64,000 bases of DNA from Brienomyrus brachyistius (GCF_023856365.1 NW_026042397.1:124001-188000); one strand, 5' to 3'; shown: positions 22,990 to 34,392, counted from the first letter of the stretch. The notes: generated from the sequence alone by a model not told the origin. Program-made: numbers and translations.

Positions 22990-23190
22990 GACATTCCCCG
23001 GTTAAATGGACGTTACGCAAGAGTTATGACGTAATACGCACGTAGCGTAATACAACTCATTAGCCAATTTCAACGTACGTACTATTACATTAATGTTAAG
23101 CGGACAGTGGGAGTAGTTTCCATAGAAACAACGTAAATATTCTTTACCGTTTGCAGCACAGCAAACTCTACGAATGAAAATGGCGCTCAA
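22990..23190 (+). promoter_or_regulatory. Candidate promoter: CRE, CCAAT, RFX X-box, YY1-like motif
   Basis: Within ~160 bp lie TGACGTAA (23,027-23,034, CRE-like), CCAAT (23,064-23,068), GTTTCCATAGAAAC (23,116-23,129, a near-perfect palindromic RFX X-box) and AAAATGGCGC (~23,176, YY1-like). CpG dinucleotides are locally frequent. This combination is known from RFX/CREB/NF-Y promoters, including ciliary genes. No downstream coding exon is seen nearby, and chance assembly or a transposon-borne promoter is possible. Confidence 0.35.
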
Positions 23191-23910
23191 TTGAGCAGTT
23201 TGTTAGCTCTCCAAAATTTCCTTTTATTCTTCAAATTATATTATGCTACTTTGATTATTTACTCTTTTATACTATACTAATGTAGTACATGTCGATAAAA
23301 TTATTGCATGTTTTTAATGTCATTAAAACTTGTGGTCTTTATTTTTATTGGGGGTGCTCTTATATCGAAGTGATGATGATAGACAGCTATTTGGTTAGTA
23401 AAATCTTCCCAAACTTCAAAAAATGTCACTGATCCCTAAAACGGCGGTGTAATTTGCCGGGGTGTCCACGATAAAATATGCGGAATGGTGGGAGATTGGC
23501 TATGCGAACGGAAATCCGGCACTAAACAATACAGACAGTTTTCTTTTTAATACGGCGCGAACCCGTAATAAACAGGACGGTAGGCACAGCCCGCCCCCCC
23601 CCCTGAGCACTGAGCGCGGACTGTACCGGTACACTGACCGGGGGCTGGGAACCCTTACGGTAATGGATGGTAAAATGTTTACCTAAAATGTTTAAGTAAT
23701 TTGGGGCATTGCTTTCGTAATAAGGTAAATGCTTCAAGCTGACTATTGCATTTTTAAAAAAACAATGTTGCACAGAATTTAAAAAATACTCTTAGTTTCA
23801 TCAGTGTTAACACAGTTCTCAGTAGCATTCATCTGGGTTTTCACTTGTGGAGCGCTGTTGTTTCCTATTCCATGTTAGTTATAATCGCCAGCACAGTTTT
23901 TTTTTTCTGT

Positions 23911-24071
23911 AAACCCCACAATTTCCATTTTCCAAACCGCTTATCTTACTGGGTCTCGGGGTGTCCGGAGCCTATCCTGAAAGCAATAAACCCCACAATT
24001 ATTCATTATAATCCATCCATCCATCCACTTTCCAAACCGCTTATCCTACGGAAGCAATAAACCCCACAATT
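23911..24071 (-). repeat. Two truncated SINE tails in tandem with a triplicated flank
   Basis: AAACCCCACAATT occurs three times (23,911-23,923, 23,988-24,000, 24,059-24,071). Between the copies lie two short pieces of the SINE 3' end, each running from CCATTTTCC/CCACTTTCC to the GAAGCAAT region. Each looks like a separate 5'-truncated, 3'-only insertion that duplicated the same target. Confidence 0.75.
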
Positions 24072-24950
24072 ACTCATTATAATCATGGGCGTAAATCGCG
24101 GAGGGGACGGAGGGAACATGCCCCCCCACCCCCATCCGAGAGTTGTCCCCCCCCCAATAAATTATTTAAAAAAACGCACTCTCTATTATGAAAAATATAT
24201 ATACGTATACCTAAAATAATTGTGTAAGTAGAAAATAAAACAAACCCAAATAATGCATTTAGAAACAGTTGCGTCCCCCCCCATTCCTCACAGTGGTTTG
24301 GCCCGCTGCCTGCTTTCTCAGTTCATCTCACCTACTCTACACACACGAGTCAGGTGTGTGGCTGCGGATCTATTAACGTTGAATTCCAGTAAGTAGGGTA
24401 TTTTATTCACTTTAAATAAAGAGATTATCTTTAATGTAATTAATGCATACTCATTCATAAATTAGTTTCGGCAAAAAAGCTGATTACCGATGTAATTTCC
24501 CATGAATTTGATATATTAGCGACTAAAATATTACTTGTGTAGTTAACGTTCGCTTGTTTACAATAACTTGTTCCATAGTGCACTGCAACTAACGCGCCAA
24601 AGCAGTTTCCAATGCATTGTTTTATTTGTGACGACCTGGCATAATATTAACTTAACATTAACGGCCACAGTTAGCATATTGTTTAGCTGTGCATTTACTA
24701 AATGAGCACTGTGCTACGTCCAAACTGACCCCACTGTATTTTTTTGTATAATCAGTTTCTATTCTGTTCTTAAGTGTCTTAATTCATTTTAAATACAAAT
24801 TGAAACTTTTTTTAATTCCTTGTTTTTATTGTTGTGATTATTTTATGTTAGTTTTACTTTCTTTGTGTAAAGCACTTTGAATTACCATTGTGTATGAAAT
24901 GTGCTACAGCATAAACTCGCCTTGCCTTGCAGTGTCATAGACTAGGTAAA

Positions 24951-25793
24951 ATGACAGAGAAAAGGAAAATGGACATAGGAACATTTTTCAGTGCACCTAA
25001 ACGCCAAGTAACGAAACGAAAAGTTCACATATTATGGCAATTTGGCTTTAAGAATGGGTACTTATGACTACTAATGTCACAATATCAATCGCAGGCAAAG
25101 GAGACAGAAATTATTGAGGGACAGGTAGAGCAGGGTCATTCAGATGTACAGTGTCAGGTAAGTGTGTTGTGCTTTTATTGAAGGGATAAGGACAGAATTT
25201 TTTTTTGGATGAACAATTTCTTTAATGTTTTCTGAGTTGTGGCTGTTCAGTAGATGAACATCACAGGCTCACCAATTTACAGTATGATCTGTCAATTTAA
25301 CAAGTGTAATGTAAACAAGTTGAGTATTATGAGTATGGAAAACATCTTTTCCTGCATTATTTCTGCTTTAGGAGTCAGTCTGTTCTGAGACAGTGAGAGT
25401 AGAGGAAGGGGCAGATTCAGAACCAGGGAGGGAGCCGGAGACAGCAGAACAAAGAGATGATATTGCCAGCAGCAGCACAGGGAGCACAGTTTTTAGTTTA
25501 GATCTCAGTGCCTGCACAACTACCTCCCTAGTGTATCGAAAAACAAATGTTTTCAAAGAAGTCATTGACATTTCAAGAGAAATCGTATCAAGACTTTCCA
25601 TGGCTAAATTACAGTCCATCAGTGTAAGGGGTGTTATGTTTTTACTTCAGCAAAGGTGTTTCAAACCAGTCCTCTTTAGGTCATAGACCTGATGCCGCTT
25701 TCGTTAGTACAGGCTTTAGAAATTGGAAGAAAGCCACTGAAAAATGTACAGCACACCAGACCTCTCAAGCCCACCAACATTATGTGACTGTCA
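24951..25793 (+). pseudogene. hAT transposase N-terminal exons
   Basis: The first exon starts ATG at 24,951 and encodes a KRKMDIGTFFSAPKR start, typical of ZMYM1-like hAT proteins. A short exon at ~25,096-25,158 ends before GTAAGT, and a third starts after CTTTAG at ~25,372. Near 25,690-25,785 a frame encodes GFRNWKKATEKCTAHQ, the TTF-type zinc-finger segment of this family. A frame change is needed near 25,640 and the exon ends at a stop (25,796), so it is broken. Confidence 0.75.
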
Positions 25794-25797
25794 CTTA

Positions 25798-26269
25798 GGG
25801 GTGGGAATCTTTAGGTACTTTGCGATCCGATCCAATTACGATTCTGGGATCCACGATCCGATTCCAAAACGATTCTTCATATACAGTACATTTTTTTTGC
25901 AAATATGCTTAATTCAAATTTAAAATTATATGTTTTTTGTTCATAGTTAGAATCTCTGTTTGACAGTATTTCAATTTTAAAAATGACAAAGTGGAATAAA
26001 GACTTGTATTGCTTTTATTTTAACAATTATATTCAGGATGAGCAATTACTAAGGACGATTGTAACAACAAATGGGTTGTTTTCAGTTTGTTTAGAACCTT
26101 TTAACAAAGGAAGGAATGTCTTTTATTTATTTTTGTTTAGAACCTTTAGAATTATCTTCAGAGCTGCAATGAATTATCTTTCAATCAGACTGCAAAAAAT
26201 ATCAACATACAAATTAAATAACTTAAATATCCAACATCTCACTATAGTTTATCTATTGTCGATAAGAGC
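25798..26269. repeat. Unassigned repeat inside the hAT element
   Basis: It begins GGGGTGGGAATCTTTAGG followed by short GATCC/GATTC-rich repetition, a start I associate with the end of certain fish DNA transposons. The rest is AT-rich, with a frame from 25,983 that runs on into the L1 piece by chance. No second end or target duplication is identified. Confidence 0.45.
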
Positions 26270-27118
26270 AGTTGATAAGAGACTTCTTGCTCAATATCTG
26301 AGTAGCTATGATAAAATAGCTTTCTCAGATCATGCTCCAGTCTCCTCGAAAATTTTGTTAGAACATGGTGTCCTTGACGGTTCAACACTCAGATGCTTTC
26401 GTTGTTGATTTTATTTCACAACAAATTGCCAATTTTCTTTCTTTAAATAAATCTCCAGATGTATTTGTTTCCATATCGCTGGAAACCTTGCAGACCGATA
26501 CTAGTGGGCAGATTATCTGATATGTAAGCAATGATAGAGAGCTGTGGAAGGAGAAGATGGCATATTTAACACAGCGTGAAGCAGATCTTGACAATTGATA
26601 TGTTTCTCCCCATCTGCTGATGTTTATAAGGAGCATCTAACGATACAAGCAGAATATGAATTTCTAGTGTCTCAACATACTGCTGAACTACTGATGCAAA
26701 CAAGGTCTCATTATTACGAGCAAATCCTCTAGAAATGAATAATGCATTCAAGCTTTTCTCCTCTCACTTGTTGTCTAGAGTTCAATAGTTTCTTTAGGGA
26801 TTTAGCCATTCCTTCATAGGAATGTGTGGCTGTGAATGATTTAGATGTCACTATCACTCTCACTGTAACTGAACTGACCACCATGGCGGCTGCTTCGCAA
26901 AGTGGTTAATGTCCCAGACCCGATGGCTTTCCTTCAGAGTTCTATAAAAAGTTATGGCCCCAGTTGTCCTCTCTCCTATTGGACATGTTCAACAACCTGA
27001 ACCTCTTGCCCAAGCTAATATTTCTCATGCTTAAAAAGGGGAAAGATCCTCATTCTTACACCTCCTTTCACCTAAAGGCTTATTGAATACGGACTAAGAT
27101 CCTGTCCAAAGCACTGGC
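26270..27118 (+). pseudogene. L1-type LINE, endonuclease end to RT start (right arm)
   Basis: Plus-strand copy of the left-arm L1. The AFSDHAPVS endonuclease end is at ~26,310-26,345, followed by the RT opening (PDGFPSEFYKK-like) at ~26,920 and KKGKDP at ~27,040, with frameshifts and stops. It is cut on both sides: no endonuclease start on the left, and hAT sequence begins at ~27,126. It therefore lacks the L1 3' end and tail. Confidence 0.75.
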
Positions 27119-27125
27119 CCTTCAG

Positions 27126-27385
27126 GCTTGTTTAACCAGATTGAGGTCCTTGTCAGAATTTTGTTGGTGGTTCCAGTGTCCTCATGTGAAGCTGAGAGGA
27201 GCTTCAGTGCATTGCGCAGACTAAAGACGTGGCTAAGGGCTACTATGGGCCACGATGGACTTAACAGTCTGTTAGTCTGAATATGCAGAAAGATGAGCTG
27301 GACAACTTTAACATAAACAACATATGCCAGGAGTTTGTGGGGCCCCGTGATACCAGGAAAAACACATTTGGTACTTTTGTTTAGT
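27126..27385 (+). pseudogene. hAT transposase C-terminal dimerisation region (right arm)
   Basis: Encodes NQIEVLVRILLVVPVSSCEA and SFSALRRLKTWLRATM, the conserved hATC region of ZMYM1-like transposases, ending at a stop near 27,385. A frame break occurs near 27,285. The rest to 27,834 is 3' untranslated sequence and terminal repeat. Confidence 0.8.
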
Positions 27386-27934
27386 GTCCATTCATTAATG
27401 TAAGTTTGCTTTAAATTGCAGATGTTTTTTTTTTTTTGCATAGAACAGTTACTGTAAATTGGTTATTTAATTGTTGATTTTGATGCAAAACATTACTTAT
27501 GTGATATCTTTTTCACAATAATAGTCATGTTTAAATTTTATTGTATGTTGATGGCTTGACCGTAAACAACATAACAAAAAATGCAATAAATAGTTTTGAA
27601 GAAAAATCTGCTTTGTCATTTAACCTGAGAAAAACTTTGAAAATAAGCATAATGACACAGTCTCCCTGCTACAATAGTAATGACAGAAGTAATGTTTTTC
27701 ACTGTGAGGACAAATCTTCATAAGTACAATTTGACTGTATTATTTGTGTCCCCTTCAAAAATTGCTTATGAGAAATGTTATATTTATTGTCCCCCCCTAC
27801 TGTTAAATGAAATTTACTCCCATGATTATAATAATTATAGCAACTGTTTTTTTATGGTTGAAGATCTGTCTGGTCTTTATTCATTTAATTATCACTGTAA
27901 ATAGTTGGTTAACTATCTATCATTTACTCCTCAG

Positions 27935-28433
27935 AAAGCAAATTCAGACAGCGGTTGCCTGGATCAACACCCAGTACTGGGATGCCTGGAACCTGTGTGA
28001 CAAGGTGATCGACTGGGGAGACAGTGTGGAGGAGTGCTCACGAGCGACACCCCCACTGTCCAGGTTGGGGGGGATAAGGAGGGATTGGGAAGGGCTACTT
28101 GGGAAAATGTGGAGGTATCAGAAAGGGGCGTCCAATGGTGAGATGGAGGGGGCGGAGGCTGGTATGAATGGAATGCATATGGTAAATGGAGGTGAGGAGA
28201 ATGGATGTGAGGTAGGAGTGAATGTGGAGGAGGTTAAGGGAGAAGGAGAGAAAAGTAGAGGGAATGCTTTGGGATCTATTGTGTCACAAGGAGGCAGATC
28301 ATGGCTGGAAACCATTCAGGAAGAAGGATGTGAGGAAGAAGAAGAAACTGAGGTGGCGTTTCAGGAGGCACAAGACGCTGAGGTTGCCCAGTTGGACAGA
28401 TGGTGTCCATGTGGCTGGTGTAAGGTGGGGTAG
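27935..28433 (+). CDS. Unrecognised exon-like frame, arm-duplicated (right)
   Basis: Counterpart of 19,514-20,009. TTTACTCCTCAG precedes 27,935 as a good splice acceptor, then ~165 codons stay open to a stop at 28,431-28,433. One extra Glu codon distinguishes it from the left copy. The hAT 3' target duplication lies only ~90 bp upstream, consistent with insertion into an intron. An ATGAAATAAG sequence ~60 bp after the stop is only a weak polyadenylation-type signal. Function unknown. Confidence 0.35.
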
Positions 28434-28809
28434 GAGGCTTCTGAACCATGTGTTAGGCCTAGTGCACTTATGGATTGTGCTTGTTTGTTATAATGAAATA
28501 AGCTTATAAACTAAACATAATATATTTTATAGGTACGTGTTTATATCAGTATCTACATGTAAAGGGAGCAGACACAGGAAAAAGGTATTGAAGACCCTTG
28601 ATATGATATTGCTGTTTTTGATTTAGATTCCAAAGTTAACCCTTTATTTAATTTATCCCTTTTCCCCAAGTAGAATGATGCATTTACTTGTAATCTGTAT
28701 TATTTTGCTTTGGAGTCGGAAGTTCCAAAATCACCAGGTAAGTTAATCGATTGTATGTGTTTTAACTACTAGACAGATGTAAATGATAAGCCTTAAGATT
28801 TATTTTAAA

Positions 28810-29070
28810 TTAATTTATTGTTTTTTTGTAAATTAAAAACAGGAACCCTCGTGGACCAAGACTTGAGGGCATTTGTACCATCCAGCTGTACAACTTTAAC
28901 TGGTTCTGCAGTCTTTTTCTCCCCACAGCCTCTGCTTGTTCCCTTCTTCTCTTTCTGTCTTCCCTCCAGGAGAGCTCCTCAGGCATCTCCAGCCTGTAAT
29001 TCCTGGGAAATGCCACCTGCCACCCATCCTTGGAAGCGTCGCCCAGTCTCAGGATCTCATACGTCACCAT
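28810..29070 (-). CDS. Unrecognised small frame (right arm copy)
   Basis: Counterpart of 17,921-18,184 with several residue changes and a slightly shorter end. It keeps the basic REDRKRRREQAE stretch. Coding status is doubtful. Confidence 0.2.
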   Translation of the reverse strand: MVTYEILRLGDASKDGWQVAFPRNYRLEMPEELSWREDRKRRREQAEAVGRKRLQNQLKLYSWMVQMPSSLGPRGFLFLIYKKTIN

Positions 29071-29221
29071 TCATCACAGAGTCACAGCGCTTGCAGACAT
29101 CTGGATAAAAGGAAAAGCCCATTTTTTAAAACTTACACGTTAAATTTTCCTCTAATTACCATTTTATTCTTTTAAATTTCATTATGTTTAATTACATTTA
29201 GTATGGATTAAGGCACAGCCA

Positions 29222-30308
29222 GCCTGGATTAAGGCATCACCAGCCTGTCATCAGACTCTCCGGACAATGCCAGCCCAGAGGGGGCTGACCTGGAGGACAT
29301 TCCCCCGGAGGACATGGAGTGGGAGCCTCCAGGTCTTGCCCTGAGTCCCACTCCGTGGTGTCAGCCCCGTGGCCAAAGTTTCCCCAGCCGAGGAGGCTAT
29401 CGCCGCGACAACGGCAGGGTCAACGGAAATCCAGTCGTGGGCTGAGGTCCAGGAGGAAAAAACGAGGTTATGCTACCCAGACCTGCCTCCTGATCCAGGC
29501 TTGGTCCAAGATGGTCTTTCAGGTTATCCCATCCAATGGTTCCCAAAAGGAACCACCTCCGGTCTCCTCATGGCGCTGGTACTGGCCTGTGTTTTTGTTT
29601 TGCAGGGTCCCTGGTTTGGTCCAGTTCCTGTCCTGCCTGCCCCTCGACACCCTCCGACTCTGCCAACCCCTCGCCGTCTACCGATGCTGTTCTTCCCTCG
29701 GCTGCCACAGACGAGTAGAGCTTCTACAGACCCAGACAGGATTCCAAAGGCCCCCCTGGCCGTGACCCTTCTGCGGCACCCCGGAGCCCATCAGAGGCCC
29801 TGAACTGTTCACTTTACCTCCCATGCTACCTAGTGTCTTGCCCCTCCTAATACCTCAGTCTTTGGTCTGTAGTCTTGCTTCCCCGTGGCTCTCCCTGGTT
29901 TCACCTCTTAGCCTGATTTCACTGTTCCAGCCCCCACTCCAGTCACTCTTGCTTCCCGCTTTAGGTTCCCCTCTCCTGGCCATATTATTGTTGCACTGGT
30001 TCCGTTGCTTGCCTCTCTTGTCTGGTTGTGTCCTGCCTTGTCTGTCCCTGTGTCGTCTTTGGTCCTTTTGATGCCCAATCCCTCCCTTTTGTCTCCTTCT
30101 ACTGTGTCCTTTGTTCCCACTTACCCACTGACACCCACTGTCTGTCTTTTGGTCCATAGTCAGCATCCCTGTTGGATTACCTGGCCTGTCATGAGTTGTG
30201 TCCTGGGGGTTAGTCTCCCCTGTTGTCCTTGGTTTTGCCCTGGTCTGTGTGTCCCCTTAATGATGCCCTTGTACCCGGAGGGCACAGGATTGGGAGGGGG
30301 GCGTTTAC
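29222..30308 (+). pseudogene. Internal 3' region of the Ty3-like element (right arm)
   Basis: Plus-strand counterpart of 16,684-17,770. The frame 29,369-29,803 is proline-rich with no catalytic motif. The purine run at ~30,290-30,302 lies directly before the LTR and is the likely polypurine tract. Confidence 0.5.
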
Positions 30309-30598
30309 TGTCATGTCTTGCCCATTTAGTCAACCTTACCCTCCAGTTCTCCTCCCTGATGAGCCACGCTTGGTGTCTATTAGTCTCACCCCATGTTCCT
30401 CCCCTTCTGTCAGTCACTATCAGCTTCCTTGTGTTTTCCCATTCCTTAGTCTGGTAAAGTGCCCAGTCCTATCTTCTCCAGTTGTCCTTGTCTGTTTGCG
30501 TCTCTGTGCCCAAACCTGGTGGTCAATAAAACTCCCCACGAAGGGGATTCTGCCCTACAGCTTGCATTTGGGTCCTACTTCCCACCGGTGACGTGACA
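30309..30598 (+). mobile_element. 3' LTR of the Ty3-like element (right arm)
   Basis: Plus-sense 290 bp LTR with TG...CA ends and an AATAAAACTCC signal at ~30,525. Overlapping 120-150 codon frames across it on both strands are shadows. It is identical to the left copy in those frames. Confidence 0.78.
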
Positions 30599-31890
30599 GA
30601 GGAATACATGCTTAGTGCCAGGCAGAAATCTTTGATTTTGCATCCATATGGTGACTTGGTGAAGTTAGCTGATAGTTCTCTTGATTCCAAAGACATATGA
30701 TTCTTGAATTCTGAATATTTATGTTACGCCAAACATGACTCATTTTCGTTTTGGACAGTAAGCACTTTATGTAATTCATCCATTGCTCCTTTTCCTTATG
30801 GTATACAACCGTTTTATACATGTGGAGACTTATACGCACAAACAATTTTCACATTCCATTACTTTCACACATTTTACTGTGATTGTACATCTCTTCTGAT
30901 GTCACATTTATTTATTTGTTTATTTATAACCTGGTAACTGCACACTGCACAAATACAAATAAATCATGAATTACCAAAACCTTAAATACTGTACAGAAGG
31001 ATAAACTCAATTATTGCTGAAAAAATCTACACACAGATATAAAAATATAATATTCCCATCAAAATCACACATGCACAGCCAAAAATGTAGGCAGTAACTA
31101 TATACTGCTTTGCCAAACACGTACAGGTATCAGACACACAGAACATCAACTTGTTCATTATACTCTTTGTTTATTAGAAAATTGGGTACATCATCCAGCA
31201 GAAGGAAAAATAGACCGACCATTTAAGACAGAGAATACATTCAGCAAACTGAATGTGACCTTCACTGCCAGACATGCAAAGTGTTAAAAGGTGCAGTGTT
31301 ATACTGTACATAACATTTTAATTAAAGACATTCAAATTTAATATTGTGTACTTTAGTGAACTTTTGTTACCTTCCTCGCACAAATATGCGAATTCGTCCC
31401 ATACTGAAAGAAATTACCCTTTATGCCCTCACCGATGTGAATTGGCACAAATTTCCACAGCTTTCTCACCATAGCCAGCCATTTTCTCCATAATCATAAT
31501 CAATTCCAACTCCTATTATTTCTTTCACTGCAGACAGAATGATGTGGCCTTCCATCCACTTCAGTCTCATTCATTCTGTAATATGGGTGCTTGTGGTTAT
31601 TAAGCAAGCAAGCCAATGATCCATCTTCTTCTGCATTATCAGCACTTAAAGGAGAAAGTCAGTCTGTGAGAATAGGTGACTGCAGTGACTGTCCTTCCGT
31701 GCCATCAATGTGTGCAGGGAGTAAAGACCAGAGTACAGACACACAAAACTTATATTTCTTGCTTTTACCAAAAACAAGTACCTCTGCTTCAATGTAATCG
31801 TTTAAAGCCAGACAACTCCAAGCTGAAAAATAAATATGTCCAGCTGTTGCCTGAGAACCGCTGCGATGTTTCTATTTCAAATACAAGCTC
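30599..31890. other. No recognised gene (mirror of 15,100-16,393)
   Basis: AT-rich DNA with short opposite-strand frames only. It preserves the left arm's sequence almost exactly. Confidence 0.5.
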
Positions 31891-32161
31891 GAATCCATCC
31901 ATCCATCCTATGTAACCGGGGGTCCGGCGTCGGCTGTCAGAGGGCTGAAACGGCAGACGCTGTCGGTAATCCAGGTCGGCTGATCGTAGATGGCAGTAAG
32001 CGCGCCAGGCATGACTCGGAGCCAAGGAGGCGAAGCAGAGATCGGTACACAGGAAGACAGGAACACAAGGAGGGGAAAAACGCTTGCACGCTGCATAAAC
32101 CATGAAGATCTCGCGTCTGGCCAGAAATAAGAGACTGAGAAGGGGAAGGTTGACCACAGAT

Positions 32162-34392
32162 GGGAGGGGCGGGGTTCCAAAGCGGAACCACACCTCCTCA
32201 GGCACTTCCATCTCCTGCCAACATTCCTCTGTCCTTTATTTCCCTTCACACTGCACTCCTATCATGCTCCACAACCACAAACCTCTGAAATCTCCTACAC
32301 TCTCTGCACTCGACTGACTCCTTACCAGCTTCTCTCCTGCTGCTGCCTGCACTCCTCCATGTTCTGTCGGCACCCAAACCACCTGCTTTGCTCGCCCCAT
32401 CATTTCTCCCAGATCCAGCGTGGGCTGATTAAAAGCCACTGCTAAGGGGGGCTCCTCCTCTGGTGTGTTGTACCATTCTCCCACTACTCCCATCCTCCGT
32501 ATCTGAATGGCTACTCCCTCAGGGCCTAATATTATCCAGTCTGCCGTCATGCGCATCCCGTCTTTCTCTCGGTCAGGCAGCGGATCTATCAGCCGATCCC
32601 ACTCATCCCTCACTCCAGGATCACTGAAATCTCCCATCACAACTAACAACTGTATTTATCCTATTTCCAATTTAGCACATTGCTATATTGTTCCTGTATA
32701 AATGGTCCCCACTATTCTAGGATTTCCCAAACCTTTCCAATAACTTCTTCTAATCCGTATAAGCTATACTATCCCTGCTGGACAACAACCTTTGTTGCAG
32801 AAGGGTGAACTGTCCACTGAGTACCTCTACTCCCCCTTCGTACATTTTATGTCTATCTGCAGCTGACACACAGCATCTCTGCCTAACAAATTCACTGGGA
32901 TATGCTCTGATGTTAGTTTAGACATATTTACATTTTTGGCCCCTATCTGAACATCTACTAAAGAAGATTCTGGAACATGCAGGTTGGACAGGTGTGTCTA
33001 TGCTGATCACAGCTCCAGCACACCAGCTGAATCAGCCTGTTTCCCAGTCTCCCAGGGGTCTAGGATCATCAAATTTGTGAGTAAATGGGTGCCCTCTGAG
33101 GAAACCCCCATCCATTGTATCTACTCACTCTGTTCTAATTAGGGACCGGAGGCCAATTAGTGGCCTTGTTTTTTTGGCAGTGACTGACTCAATTTCTTCG
33201 TCAGCTCCCTCTCATGCTCTTCAGCAGAGTCCTCCTCCTCTCTGTACAAGTCAATAGCGTGGATCAGCTGCTCCTCAGGAATAGTAATAAGTCCCACCAC
33301 TTGCCTTAGCCTGCTTCTCACTGGCTTCGGGAGCGTGTCCTGCAGAGCCCTCCGGTACAGACCGCTGAACACCAAATCCTGTAGGTCCTGCTCTGCCTCA
33401 CTGCTCCACCGCTTTTCTTGGGCTTGCAGATAGGCAGCTGGGCTCTCCCCCTCCTTTACGGGCTCCACCTTCATTTCAGCCACACTCAATCACGGAGTCC
33501 CTGTCACCACTGCCAGCATTCTCTCCATTCCGTCTACCCCCAGGACACAAGCCTGAACCGCTTTTATATCCCCCATCACCAAGAGCCGTCCCATAGTTTC
33601 CTCCTCAAATACTTTCATCCATTTTCAAGCTCCGTCTGCCAGGACTGTTCTGCCCATGGCACATACTGTGTCTGTGCTCCTTTCACCACCAGGGGGAGCA
33701 TCAGAGTGTCCCTATCGGGGGTCTCACAGCCCTCCTGCTTCCCACTGTTCTATGATCTGCATTATCCTCCTCTACTCCTTCCTCACTATCCGTTTCTATC
33801 TCCTTCTCCTGAAACTGACTCCATCCTCTACATGGGGAGTTAGGGCTGTCCATCAGATGCATCAGCCCTTCTGCAGCCCTACCACTTGCTCCGTACCCCA
33901 CCTTTATATCACTCCCCTTTTTCTTAAACCCACATGCCTGGCCTTCTATTATTATATCACTCCCTCGCAGTCCTTCCTTCACGGTCTGCCGCCGCAGGTC
34001 GCTCACTTCCCTGTACCCATATAAACAACTTTCTTCATCCTTCTGTTTCTTCCCCTCTGAACTTTATCTTGCCCTCTATTACTGGAAAGTGGCCCTTAAA
34101 TATCAGAGGTGGCCCTTCTACTAACAGATACAGTCCCTGATACTGAGGAAGTCGTAATTCCTCCTGCTCTGTTTTACCTTTGACTCCTGCCTGATTCTCA
34201 CTCATCACTCTCTCATCACTTTCTGCTCTTTTCTCCAGGCCTCTCCCTTTGCTATAACCTCAGAACCTCCAGTTGCTCACTCCTTTTCTTGTTACGCCTT
34301 GCTGTGTTCTTATTAGCCTTATGATACTTTATCAGAGTCTCCATCTCCTCACACACTGCCACATCCAGAAATATAGCAGAAATATACAGTAC
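32162..34392 (-). pseudogene. Endogenous retrovirus gag-protease remnant (right arm)
   Basis: Mirror of 12,600-14,830 with the same stops and frameshifts. The open capsid-like part is 33,157-33,489 and is identical at protein level to its left copy. The linker-like frame is 32,236-32,649, with one residue change. The shared lesions show that the element was already dead when the arms duplicated or were homogenised. Confidence 0.75.

Larger units (their letters stand above)
21549..26269. other. Spacer between palindrome arms
   Basis: A 4.7 kb single-copy centre. In order it holds the rest of the left L1 endonuclease (to ~22,190), AT-rich DNA without recognised genes (22,190-22,980), a promoter-like motif cluster (22,990-23,190), a CpG-richer stretch (~23,400-23,680), twin SINE tails (23,911-24,071), the 5' half of an hAT element (24,084-25,793) and an unrelated repeat (25,798-26,269). 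It is not symmetrical, so the palindrome has no simple hairpin apex. Confidence 0.85.
24084..27834 (+). mobile_element. Degenerate hAT (ZMYM1-like) transposon
   Basis: Ends are CATGGGCGTAAAT (24,084) and ATTTACTCCCATG (27,834), inverted repeats with one mismatch. They are flanked by an identical 8-bp duplication ATTATAAT (24,076-24,083 and 27,835-27,842), the hAT hallmark. 5' exons lie at 24,951-25,793 and the C-terminal dimerisation region at ~27,126-27,385. The catalytic core between them is lost and replaced by an unrelated repeat (25,798-26,269) and an L1 piece (26,270-27,118). The element straddles the inner edge of the right arm. Confidence 0.85.

Noticed and set aside
24001..24030. Short CCAT/ATCC repeats as a possible CRISPR-like or telomeric array
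   Set aside because: They are 4-bp tails of SINEs with no spacers and no telomere motif.
26382..26751. Minus-strand frames conserved between arms (also 21,069-21,438 plus)
   Set aside because: They lie antisense to the L1 ORF2 pieces and are shadows of them.
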